Positions 1 through 7,636 are shown, counted from the stretch's first letter. The stretch is 17,516 nucleotides of DNA from Collinsella aerofaciens (GCA_905213325.1 CAJMHW010000035.1:1-17516), one strand, 5' to 3'. Numbers and translations: made by a program. Notes: generated from the sequence alone by a model not told the origin.

Positions 1-444
1 GAACAGGTCATCGCCGACGTCCTCCCCGCCGACAAGGAACGCCACGTGCGCGAGCTGCAGGATGCGGGCGGCAAGGTCGCCATGGTGGGCGACGGCATCA
101 ACGACTCCCCCGCCCTGGCGCGCGCCGACGTGGGCCTTGCCATCGGCACCGGCGCCGACATCGCCAAGGAGGGCGCCGACGTGGTACTCATGCGCAGCGA
201 CCTCATGGACGTCGCCCGCGCCATCGAGCTGTCGCGCGCCACGATCCGCAACATCAAGCAGGACCTGTTCTGGGCGCTGTTCTACAACGGCATCGGCATT
301 CCGCTGGCGGCGGGCGTGTTCTTCCCCCTCACCGGTTGGCAACTCTCGCCGATGTTTGGCGCCGCGGCCATGAGCCTGTCGAGTGTCTGCGTCGTAAGCA
401 ATGCTCTGCGCCTGCGAACCTTTAAGCCTAAAGTGGCAAAATAG
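1..444 (+). CDS. copA: Cu(I)-translocating P-type ATPase, C-terminal part (5' truncated by window edge)
   Basis: The reading frame is open from base 1 and ends at TAG 442-444, so only the last ~147 residues are present. The fragment holds the end of the P-domain with the hinge motif GDGINDSPAL and the preceding LPADK segment. It then has the two C-terminal membrane helices (around FWALFYNGIGIPLAAGVFF and the MFGAAAMSLSSVCVVSNALRL region). The MSLSSVCVVSNALRLR ending is characteristic of P1B-type copper exporters, which use ATP to pump Cu(I) out of the cytoplasm. The metal-binding CPC motif would lie upstream of the window. A CopZ-like chaperone and a CsoR-type repressor follow on the same strand, supporting copper rather than another metal. 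A methionine at base 46 is internal, not the start. Confidence 0.93.
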   Translation, partial: EQVIADVLPADKERHVRELQDAGGKVAMVGDGINDSPALARADVGLAIGTGADIAKEGADVVLMRSDLMDVARAIELSRATIRNIKQDLFWALFYNGIGIPLAAGVFFPLTGWQLSPMFGAAAMSLSSVCVVSNALRLRTFKPKVAK

Positions 445-476
445 GCTCACCATTACGTCCATTTAGAACGGGTTTT

Positions 477-563
477 CCAGGTGCCCGAGATCGACCTGAA
501 AGAGGAGCGACGCGTACTTTGGTACGCGAGCGACGGCTTGAAGGTCAAGGTCGGGTGCCTGGG
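477..563 (+). repeat. Structured intergenic element between copA and copZ
   Basis: Long imperfect inverted repeat. The outer arms (477-495 and about 543-562, CCAGGTGCCCGA versus TCGGGTGCCTGG) flank a perfect inner hairpin CGCGTAC-TTTG-GTACGCG at 511-528. The segment is also open in the copZ frame from a GTG at 481, but no ribosome binding site precedes that codon, so I read it as non-coding. It could be a leader RNA, a processing or termination hairpin between copA and copZ, or a dispersed repeat. No poly-T tract follows it. Confidence 0.5.
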
Positions 564-591
564 AAAGCCGACACAACAGAGAGGAATACCC

Positions 592-813
592 ATGCGTTAC
601 ACAATCAAGACTACCGGCCTCATGTGCGGCCACTGCGACGCCACCGTCGAGACGGCGTTGCTCAACATAGCCGGCGTGACCGACGCCGACGCCGATCATG
701 AGACTCAGACCGTACAGGTGGAGTGCGCCGACACCGTGACCGCTGAGCAGCTCGCTGCCGCCGTCGAGGACGCCGGCGAGAAGTTCCACGCCCTATCCGT
801 GACCGCCGCGTAG
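592..813 (+). CDS. copZ: CopZ-like copper chaperone (HMA domain)
   Basis: Small soluble protein of 73 residues consisting of one heavy-metal-associated domain. The Cu(I)-binding MxCxxC-type motif is present as MCGHC with Cys12 and Cys15, near the N-terminus as expected. Family members carry Cu(I) in the cytoplasm to the P-type ATPase and to the CsoR repressor. The start at 592 is chosen because GAGAGGAA lies about 6 bases upstream. An in-frame GTG at 481 would add 37 residues with no HMA similarity and no ribosome binding site. The gene lies 147 bases after copA and upstream of csoR on the same strand, forming a copper cassette. Tail residues after about 66 look non-conserved. Confidence 0.9.
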   Translation: MRYTIKTTGLMCGHCDATVETALLNIAGVTDADADHETQTVQVECADTVTAEQLAAAVEDAGEKFHALSVTAA

Positions 814-839
814 CAGACGCCACCTGCCCCCCCCTCAGA

Positions 840-906
840 AGTTGCGGTGAAATACGGACTGTTGAGCCGCCCTAGGCCCTTAAACAGTCCGTATTTCACC
901 GCAACT
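840..906. repeat. Perfect 24-bp-arm palindrome, copy A
   Basis: Arms at 840-863 and 883-906 are perfectly complementary (core GTTGCGGTGAAATAC and its reverse complement) around a 19-base loop. A second, diverged copy lies at 15835-15900. It sits in the copZ-csoR gap. It is too long and too perfect for an ordinary terminator and has no following T tract. I read it as a dispersed palindromic repeat, possibly with a transcript-stabilising or terminating effect. Confidence 0.85.
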
Positions 907-951
907 GACAGGGGGGGCATCCGGAAGATCGACCAGAAACGAGGACCCGCC

Positions 952-1224
952 ATGATGGCAGACCATAAATCGGTGACCCGTATGCTCAAGACGGCACGCG
1001 GACAGATCGACGGCATCCTGCGAATGGTCAAGGAGGACCGTTACTGCGTCGACATCTCCACGCAGCTCATGGCAACACAGGCGCTCCTCGCGCGCATTAA
1101 CGCCGACGTGCTCAAGGCGCATATCGAGGGCTGCGTGACTTCGGCAATCGAATCGGGCGACGAAGACCTCAAAGCCGCCAAGCTCGCCGAAATCGAACGC
1201 GTCGTCGACAAACTCTCCAAGTAA
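952..1224 (+). CDS. csoR: CsoR-family copper-sensing transcriptional repressor
   Basis: Ninety-residue all-helical DUF156 protein. It opens with the family signature VTRMLKTARGQIDGILRMV and carries the three Cu(I) ligands in the canonical spacing: Cys32, His57 and Cys61 (the same C-x24-H-x3-C spacing as the M. tuberculosis protein). Apo-CsoR binds DNA and represses copper efflux genes; Cu(I) releases it. GAGG at 941-944 gives a 7-base spacing to ATG 952; the adjacent ATG 955 is the alternative. It is the last gene of the copA-copZ-csoR group, consistent with autoregulated copper export. I did not find a clear GTACCC-type CsoR operator inside the window; the operator may lie upstream of copA. 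Confidence 0.92.
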   Translation: MMADHKSVTRMLKTARGQIDGILRMVKEDRYCVDISTQLMATQALLARINADVLKAHIEGCVTSAIESGDEDLKAAKLAEIERVVDKLSK

Positions 1225-1234
1225 TTGGGGCATT

Positions 1235-1315
1235 GGGGACAGACTTCTTTGCACCGTCTTGGTATTCCGGGGACAGGTACGTTTGCACCACATTGGTGCA
1301 GATTAACCTGTCCCC
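1235..1315. repeat. GGGGACAG hairpin element: half copy plus full nested hairpin
   Basis: The full element at 1269-1315 has outer arms GGGGACAGGT/ACCTGTCCCC enclosing an inner 7-bp hairpin TGCACCA-CAT-TGGTGCA (1284-1300). A diverged left half precedes it at 1235-1262 and shares GGGGACAG, then TTTGCACC, then TTGG at matching spacing. It lies just after csoR. Nested hairpins with GGGGACA edges resemble REP-type elements mobilised by RAYT transposases, but no transposase is present here and that link is inference. Confidence 0.7.
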
Positions 1316-1370
1316 CTTGCTCTAAATCGGGTATAAAGGCGTGCGGCATATCGAATGAAAGGCAATTTGC

Positions 1371-1844
1371 ATGAATGACTTTATGAAGGGCCGCAATGGC
1401 GCTGACGAACTCACCATCGTGATGGGTTTTGCCGGCATCGTCATCGCGATGATTGGATCGGTAGCCCGTATCCAGTGGCTCAGCTGGATCGCCATCGCCG
1501 TTATCGTGATTGGCGTGCTGCGTGGCCTGTCCAAAAACATCGACGCCCGCCGCAAGGAAAATGATTCCTTCGTTGCCGCGACTGCCAACGTCCCCTGCCT
1601 GGGCAAATTCGTCGCCAGCTTGGGCGGCGGGACTGCGGCCGCAAACGCTTCGCATGCCGCTGGTACCAGCAAGGAAGACTTTGAGCGTGCCAAGCGTACG
1701 GCCAAGAAGATGTGGAAGGGCCGCAAGACCACGGCATATCTCAAGTGCCCCAACTGCGGCCAGATGCTCTCCGTCCCCAAGGGCAAGGGCAAGATCCGCG
1801 TCACCTGCCCCAAGTGCCACGCCAAGATGGAGACGCGCTCATAG
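1371..1844 (+). CDS. Small membrane protein with C-terminal zinc ribbon, function unknown
   Basis: Protein of 157 residues. Residues ~15-33 and ~36-51 form two hydrophobic helices (VMGFAGIVIAMIGSVA and WLSWIAIAVIVIGVL) joined by a short turn. A charged Lys/Arg-rich linker follows, then a C-terminal zinc-ribbon knuckle pair, CPNCGQ and CPKCHA, spaced about 21 residues apart. Membrane-anchored zinc-ribbon proteins of this shape are common, poorly characterised proteins in Actinobacteria and Firmicutes. GAAAGG at 1357-1362 supports ATG 1371, and a TATAAA at 1332-1337 could be a -10 box. It stands alone and ends at a bidirectional terminator facing the convergent amidohydrolase gene. No specific function can be assigned. 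Confidence 0.85.
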   Translation: MNDFMKGRNGADELTIVMGFAGIVIAMIGSVARIQWLSWIAIAVIVIGVLRGLSKNIDARRKENDSFVAATANVPCLGKFVASLGGGTAAANASHAAGTSKEDFERAKRTAKKMWKGRKTTAYLKCPNCGQMLSVPKGKGKIRVTCPKCHAKMETRS

Positions 1845-1865
1845 CCGCCATACCATGGGACAAAT

Positions 1866-1901
1866 AAAAGCCGAGGCCTCGCACTGGGACCTCGGCTTTT
1901 T
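1866..1901. terminator. Bidirectional rho-independent terminator
   Basis: Stem AAAAGCCGAGG/CCTCGGCTTTT (1866-1876 with 1890-1900) and a 13-base loop. T runs flank both sides, so it can end both the plus-strand zinc-ribbon gene and the convergent minus-strand amidohydrolase gene. Confidence 0.88.
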
Positions 1902-1951
1902 CTGATTATGACAAAAGGATTGTCCCTTTGTCGCATCGCCATATCGCGCGC

Positions 1952-3322
1952 TTACGCCACGCCGTCGCGGGCGAGCTCCTCGGCCAGCGCCTCGGACGGC
2001 ATGGCCATAATCGTGTCGAGCTCGGCGTCCACCTCGGGAATATGCTTCACCTTGAGCTTGCGCATCAGATTGCCACGACACATCACGTGCATCGGCTCTC
2101 GCAGGGCGCGCAGGTCATCGAGCGGGTTCTTGCGCGTCACCAGGATATCGGCGGCCTTACCGCACTCGATTGTGCCGGTCTCGCCGCCCAGCCCCAGCAG
2201 CTCGGCATTGACCTGCGTGGCCGTATGCAGCGCGAAGGCGTTGCTCACGCCGACATACTTGGCAAAATAGGCCACCTCACGCCACATGTCGTACTGCGTC
2301 ACGAACGGGCAGCTCGAGTCCGTGCCCAGGCCCACCTTAACGCCAGCTTCCAGTGCGGCACGAGCGCTCTCGATAATACCCGAGCACACGATATCGCCGT
2401 TCTTCTTTTGCGTATCGGTCGAATGGGTCTTTTTCGGGTCGAGCAATACAAACGGCAGCGCCGGGCTGATAGTGCAGGTAACACTGGGCGCACGCCCCTC
2501 GAGTTGCGTGCCCGCGGCGCCACGGTACAGCTCCAGAATCTCGGGCGTCAACGGAGCGCCGTGCTCAATCGTGTCAACGCCGGCCTCAAGCGCGGCCTTC
2601 ACGCCCTCGGTGCTCTCGACATGGGCCATAACCGGCAGGCTCACCTCGTGCGCAGCCTTGCACGCCGCCGCGGCAACCTCGACCGGCATGCGCAGCACGC
2701 CCGGCTCGCCCACCTCGGTGGCGTCGAACACGCCGCCCGTTACGAACAGCTTAATGACGTCGGCACCGCGCGCATACAGGTCGCGCACCTGTTCGGCTGC
2801 CTCGGCGGGACTGTTGGCCACCTGGGCGAACAAGCCCGCACCATGGCCGCCCGGCACCGTGACGCCCGTTCCCGGCGCCACCAGGCGAGGACCTTGATAC
2901 TTGCCAGCGTCGATGGCATTACGAACGGCGATGTCGGCAAACAGCGGATCGCCCGCGCCGCGCACCGCGGTCACGCCACTTGCCAGTTGTTGTTGGGCGC
3001 TGCCCTTAAGAATATGGCGCACGATGGCGCGCCCCACGGGATTATCGAGCTTCTTCATCAGCGCGCCCGCATCGCCGGCCGAGACAGGCTTGCCCGAGCC
3101 GCACAGGTGCACGTGCATATTGATGAGACCGGGCATGAGATACGCGCCGGCCAGGTCGATAACCTCGGCACCTGCAGGTGCTTGCGCCACGGCGCTCGGA
3201 CCAATCCAGGTGATGACACCGCGTTCAACGGCCACGGCCATATCGGGCTGTGGCTCCATATGCTCCGAGCCATCCAGAACGGTCGCATTGATAAACAACG
3301 TGGGACGATCGGCAGTCGCCAT
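1952..3322 (-). CDS. Metal-dependent amidohydrolase (imidazolonepropionase / prolidase-like subgroup)
   Basis: A 456-residue amidohydrolase-superfamily TIM-barrel enzyme, expected to hydrolyse C-N bonds of a cyclic amide or dipeptide-like substrate in the cytoplasm. Ligands appear in family order: His70-x-His72 after MPGLIN, Lys191 in DVIKLF (candidate carboxylated lysine), His234 in MAHVES, His254 in TIEHG, and Asp335 in GLGTDSS. The N-terminal and C-terminal strands form the usual beta-sandwich (INATVLDG and GTIECGKAADILV). GGGAGGAG lies 6 bases before ATG 3322; an upstream in-frame ATG at 3355 has no ribosome binding site. The substrate cannot be read from sequence; close groups include imidazolonepropionases and Xaa-Pro or Xaa-Arg dipeptidases. 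There are no neighbouring pathway genes. A GATAAT lies upstream as a weak -10 candidate. Confidence 0.9.
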   Translation of the reverse strand: MATADRPTLFINATVLDGSEHMEPQPDMAVAVERGVITWIGPSAVAQAPAGAEVIDLAGAYLMPGLINMHVHLCGSGKPVSAGDAGALMKKLDNPVGRAIVRHILKGSAQQQLASGVTAVRGAGDPLFADIAVRNAIDAGKYQGPRLVAPGTGVTVPGGHGAGLFAQVANSPAEAAEQVRDLYARGADVIKLFVTGGVFDATEVGEPGVLRMPVEVAAAACKAAHEVSLPVMAHVESTEGVKAALEAGVDTIEHGAPLTPEILELYRGAAGTQLEGRAPSVTCTISPALPFVLLDPKKTHSTDTQKKNGDIVCSGIIESARAALEAGVKVGLGTDSSCPFVTQYDMWREVAYFAKYVGVSNAFALHTATQVNAELLGLGGETGTIECGKAADILVTRKNPLDDLRALREPMHVMCRGNLMRKLKVKHIPEVDAELDTIMAMPSEALAEELARDGVA

Positions 3323-3474
3323 ATCGAGCTCCTCCCTCACGATTAACTTGAACATTTGTCCATTATCACCTAATGCAGCAAACTAAAGCCGGACATATCG
3401 GCTAACGGAGAGACGAGAGAGATGTGAGGGCAAACGGAGACAGCACGGCAATGCTCCGGCCGTTCCAGCAAAAC

Positions 3475-3772
3475 GTCTCAATCTGTAACAGGTAGACCGT
3501 CTTTAACCTTCCAAATGTTACAGATCGAGATCTTTCGGCACTGCGCCTAGCCTTTGTCTCAATCTGTAACAGTTGGATTGAATTTTGGCCGTTAGATGTT
3601 ACAGATCGAGATATTCTCCAGCCCCGTTGTCAAACGTCTAGATCTGTAACAAGTAGACAGGTTTTCGGCCTCTAGATGTTACAGATTGAGACCTTTCAGC
3701 TGGCGCCAACCTTCCGTCTCAATCTGTAACAGTTACGAGGCCAAACGGCCCCTTGCTGTTACAGATCGAGAC
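3475..3772. repeat. Array of four 57-bp palindromic units at 80-bp period (left block)
   Basis: Units at 3475-3531, 3556-3612, 3636-3692 and 3716-3772 start 81, 80 and 80 bases apart. Each has a 15-16 base arm GTCTCAATCTGTAACA, a 25-base interior and the reverse-complement arm TGTTACAGATCGAGAC; 23-24 base connectors separate units. The same motif therefore alternates in orientation about every 40 bases. Interiors are diverged but related (many start NNTAGAC and several contain GGCC near TCTAG). Unit 3 is inverted relative to the others. The block fills the gap between the amidohydrolase promoter region and the 3' end of the nuclease-like gene. Bases 3323-3474 show no other clear feature. Confidence 0.93.
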
Positions 3773-3813
3773 AAACTCGGCAGGAACAACCACATCCGCG
3801 TCAGTTGCACCCC

Positions 3814-4908
3814 TCAGCACCCATACCACTGCCGTCTCCATTCCTCAGCCAAATCGGCCCGTCGCGGAATACCCGCCAGCCTCATCTTCTCAACCAGCTT
3901 CCCCGGATTCTTGAGCTCATCAAACGTAAACCGAAGCACCTTGTGTCCGAGCATTGTCAGATGGGACTCCCGCTGACGTTCTGCCACGAATGGGTCGATC
4001 GACTCCCGACCCTCGTCGTTCTGCAAGGCATACTTCCCCTTTCCGTCCAGCTCGCCAATCACACACGTTCCGTCCTCGAGCCTCCAAAAATAATCAACGC
4101 GAAACACTTGGCTCGGATCGAGCGGATCACGAAACTCCACCTGCAGCTCCGGAACCGGAAAGCCGTACGCAATAAAGAACGCCCGAAAACGAGACTCGCC
4201 GCCGTTTTCGGACAGCCCGTCCGCATACGACGCGATCACCCGTGCCCTGCGATACCCGCGCTTGCCTTCACAATCCATACGAAGCCGCTCACAAAAGTCA
4301 TCGCGCGATACGCCCTTTGCTCGCAATGCAGAATCGGCAATCGCCAGGCCATACGAAAACGGCGCGCGCAGCAGGCAATCCTCTACCGTGCGCCAAAACG
4401 GCGTCACCCGCACGCCGGCGACTTGTTCAAGCGCACCCGCCGCCTGCGGACGCAACAGTCGGCATCCTGCACTCAGCGGCACCGAGCAACCTGTCTTAAC
4501 AAGAAATCGCGGCCCGAGCAGATCATTCGGCACCTCCAGACCCCACAAAAGCGCCGCGTCATAACCCCAAAACGCCCAATCGGGATGAAACTCCGCAAGC
4601 CCTCTGATGGTACGTAGTGCTCGCTCCGTCGGCGTCAACGCATCCCAATCATGTTGAAAGCAGAACAGATACGGCTCGGGCTCCGCGATATCATCGGTTT
4701 CCACATGACGCCGCAACCACATGAGCTCGGCATTGTCGTGTGTCACAAGCAGCACGCCTTGTTCAGCCGCCTTCGTGAGCCTGGCAAGCATCCTATTCCG
4801 CGCCAAGGTGTTACGTGTTGCATGCTTGTGTTTGAAAACGGTATTAGACACTTCCATCACCACCACATCGGACAAATGGACCATCGCCGCCATTGCCGCC
4901 GCCGGCAA
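3814..4908 (-). CDS. AbiEi-like / DUF559 (Vsr-like) nuclease-fold protein, embedded in palindrome array
   Basis: Up to 364 residues. The N-terminal half resembles AbiEi-type antitoxin-like proteins (segments ALTPTERALRTIRGLAEFHPDW and WGYDAALLWGL). The C-terminal ~130 residues look like a DUF559/Vsr-type PD-(D/E)XK fold, with Glu238 in GESRFRAFF, Asp272 in RVDYFW, Glu286-x-Asp288-Gly-Lys290, and the closing MLGHKVLRFTFDEL strand-helix. The catalytic-type residues are present, so nuclease activity is possible but unproven. No AbiEii toxin gene adjoins it. The longest frame starts at TTG 4908, only two bases from a palindromic unit, without a ribosome binding site; ATG 4893, 4884 or 4857 are alternatives, the last matching the start of conserved-looking sequence. 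Four array units follow its stop and two precede its start. Confidence 0.8.
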   Translation of the reverse strand: MPAAAMAAMVHLSDVVVMEVSNTVFKHKHATRNTLARNRMLARLTKAAEQGVLLVTHDNAELMWLRRHVETDDIAEPEPYLFCFQHDWDALTPTERALRTIRGLAEFHPDWAFWGYDAALLWGLEVPNDLLGPRFLVKTGCSVPLSAGCRLLRPQAAGALEQVAGVRVTPFWRTVEDCLLRAPFSYGLAIADSALRAKGVSRDDFCERLRMDCEGKRGYRRARVIASYADGLSENGGESRFRAFFIAYGFPVPELQVEFRDPLDPSQVFRVDYFWRLEDGTCVIGELDGKGKYALQNDEGRESIDPFVAERQRESHLTMLGHKVLRFTFDELKNPGKLVEKMRLAGIPRRADLAEEWRRQWYGC

Positions 4909-4910
4909 AC

Positions 4911-5047
4911 GTCTCGTTCTGTAACAGGAAGACAGTCTTTAAGCCTCTAGTTGTTACAGAACGAGATTTTCGGTCGTGCGGCCGACATTTGTCTCAATCT
5001 GTAACAGTTAGACCGATTTTTGGCCCCTTCCCGTTACAGATCGAGAC
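4911..5047. repeat. Array of two 57-bp palindromic units at 80-bp period (right block)
   Basis: Units at 4911-4967 and 4991-5047 start exactly 80 bases apart and keep the 25-base interior and 23-base connector of the left block. The first unit has changed arms, TCTCGTTCTGTAACA and TGTTACAGAACGAGA, which remain perfectly complementary. On the minus strand both units lie in what would be the leader of the nuclease-like gene, the first ending two bases before its longest possible start. Confidence 0.92.
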
Positions 5048-5087
5048 ATAAAGGCAGAAGGCAAGGCAGGCGACAACCGCCCACCCC

Positions 5088-5795
5088 CTACTCCCATTCC
5101 TGTTCGTAAATATTGAGCGACTTCACGTACCGCCCCTGGGCGCCCATGATGTCGCGGACCAGACGCAAGAAGAAACTGATGCACGAGGTGTCAAAGCCAT
5201 CCTGCAGGTCCTCCGGATGCACCGCACCAGGCCCATCGACCGCCGTGTCACTCAGGCGTGCGATGTCATACAGATAGAGTTGTCCTGCCGTCAGCCAGAC
5301 ATCGTCGACGCAGGCGAGGCGCACCGCAATCGCTCCGTCGCTCCAATGCTCCTTTTGCACGATATGCGGGTCGTAGACATCAAAGCGACGGTCGGCGCGC
5401 GTATCCTTCAGCGCAACCATGCCGTTCGCAGGATCCTTGTCCAAAATGCCAAAGCGCGAGAAATACTGCGTGTCGCGTACCTGCTCGAGCCGCTTGAGCG
5501 AGGCAGGCGAAAGCGATGCCGGCGGCTCGTCAACATACAGCTCGAGCAGCGTCTTGTCATGGCGATGGGGGCGCTCGAAGAGCAGCCAATCGGTAAACGC
5601 CATGTTGTAGGCCATGATTTCGTTTTGCGAAGGCTCGGTGCAATAGCTGAGCCACGGGTCGACAATGATCTCGAACTGTTCGCGCGCCGGCTCCAAAAAC
5701 TGAAACTTCCGCAGCATCCAAAAATGGGCCATGTCGGCAATATCGTTGCCAACGGCTTCGGCCAGATGCGCTCGGTCTAAAACGTGGTCAGTCAC
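5088..5795 (-). CDS. Conserved-looking protein of unknown function
   Basis: A 235-residue soluble, acidic protein without signal peptide or membrane segment. I do not recognise the family with confidence. The stretch NEIMAYNMAFTDWLLFER (residues 58-75) resembles the helix seen in some SEC-C/YchJ-associated hypothetical proteins, but the C-terminal cysteine motif of those is absent. Aromatic and acidic residues are spread evenly and no catalytic signature stands out. The start is GTG 5795: GAGGAGG sits 5 bases upstream, and the ATG overlapping that site is followed at once by a stop (ATG CCG TGA). It lies alone between the palindrome array and a 354-base gap. Its leader can fold over the ribosome binding site (separate entry). 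Confidence 0.75.
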   Translation of the reverse strand: MTDHVLDRAHLAEAVGNDIADMAHFWMLRKFQFLEPAREQFEIIVDPWLSYCTEPSQNEIMAYNMAFTDWLLFERPHRHDKTLLELYVDEPPASLSPASLKRLEQVRDTQYFSRFGILDKDPANGMVALKDTRADRRFDVYDPHIVQKEHWSDGAIAVRLACVDDVWLTAGQLYLYDIARLSDTAVDGPGAVHPEDLQDGFDTSCISFFLRLVRDIMGAQGRYVKSLNIYEQEWE

Positions 5796-5800
5796 GGCAT

Positions 5801-5842
5801 CCTCCTCAAACTGATGAACCTCAATTTGAGCTTACGAGGAGG
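5801..5842 (-). promoter_or_regulatory. Leader hairpin that could mask the ribosome binding site of the 5088-5795 gene
   Basis: Read on the minus strand, the leader runs CCTCCTC, 5 bases, CTCAAA, about 14 bases, TTTGAGGAGG, 5 bases, then GTG. CTCAAA pairs with TTTGAG and CCTCC/CCTCCTC with GGAGG/GAGGAGG, so the ribosome binding site can be sequestered by an upstream anti-Shine-Dalgarno. A translational switch is inference. Confidence 0.45.
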
Positions 5843-6084
5843 GTGGGCAGCCACTGTCAGCACGGACAAAATAGGCCTCCGGCTGCAAACCAACTGCTGA
5901 CCAAACACTTGACGGGATGCTTGACCGAAAATGCGCACCGCAACAAAACCGCAGGTAAACATAGACGGCCAACCCGCCCTTTTGAGCCAGATACCCACAG
6001 CCACCACAGAAACAACAGGTGACCACAGCCCAAGAAGTCGACAAATGAACACCCGTACGTCGACAAACGAGCAAATCGCTCGCA
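5843..6084. other. Intergenic region without a supported gene
   Basis: No reading frame here has a ribosome binding site or a recognisable product. The only structure seen is a direct repeat GTCGACAAA at 6037-6045 and 6059-6067, 22 bases apart. GC content is lower than in the neighbouring genes. Confidence 0.5.
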
Positions 6085-6138
6085 AAGAGTGTCCCCAACG
6101 ACTAGACAAAAAAATGACTAGTCATTGGGGACACTCTT
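6085..6138 (-). terminator. Long GTGTCCCC-edged hairpin downstream of gltD
   Basis: Arms of 21 bases at 6085-6105 and 6118-6138 (AAGAGTGTCCCCAA... and ...TTGGGGACACTCTT) around a 12-base loop rich in A/T. The single mismatch, C6099 opposite A6124, becomes a G-U pair in minus-strand RNA, the strand on which gltD is transcribed. It begins 12 bases after the gltD stop and is followed by only a short T run (TTT), so a terminator or 3'-end protector is plausible. The TGGGGACA edges resemble the 1269-1315 element. Confidence 0.6.
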
Positions 6139-6149
6139 AAATGACTACT

Positions 6150-7631
<1,482 letters not shown>

Positions 7632-7636
7632 GGCAC

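Noticed and set aside
425..447. Terminator at the end of copA (AGCCTA/TAGGCT)
   Set aside because: Only six pairs, overlaps the stop codon and has no T tract.
481..591. N-terminal extension of copZ from GTG 481
   Set aside because: It encodes no HMA sequence, overlaps the inverted repeat and lacks a ribosome binding site, whereas ATG 592 has one.
1928..3346. 472-codon open frame on the plus strand
   Set aside because: Antisense to the amidohydrolase gene, which has all metal ligands and a good ribosome binding site; the shadow is Arg/His-rich with no domain.
3805..4617. 270-codon open frame on the plus strand
   Set aside because: Antisense to the nuclease-like gene; basic and Pro-rich without ribosome binding site or motifs.
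3475..5047. CRISPR array
   Set aside because: Repeats are only 15-16 bases and alternate in orientation. The 25-base interiors resemble one another rather than being unique, unit number is small and no cas gene is present.
5931..6140. 69-codon plus-strand frame in the intergenic gap
   Set aside because: No ribosome binding site, biased composition (Thr/Arg/Gln), and it ends inside the hairpin at 6085-6138.
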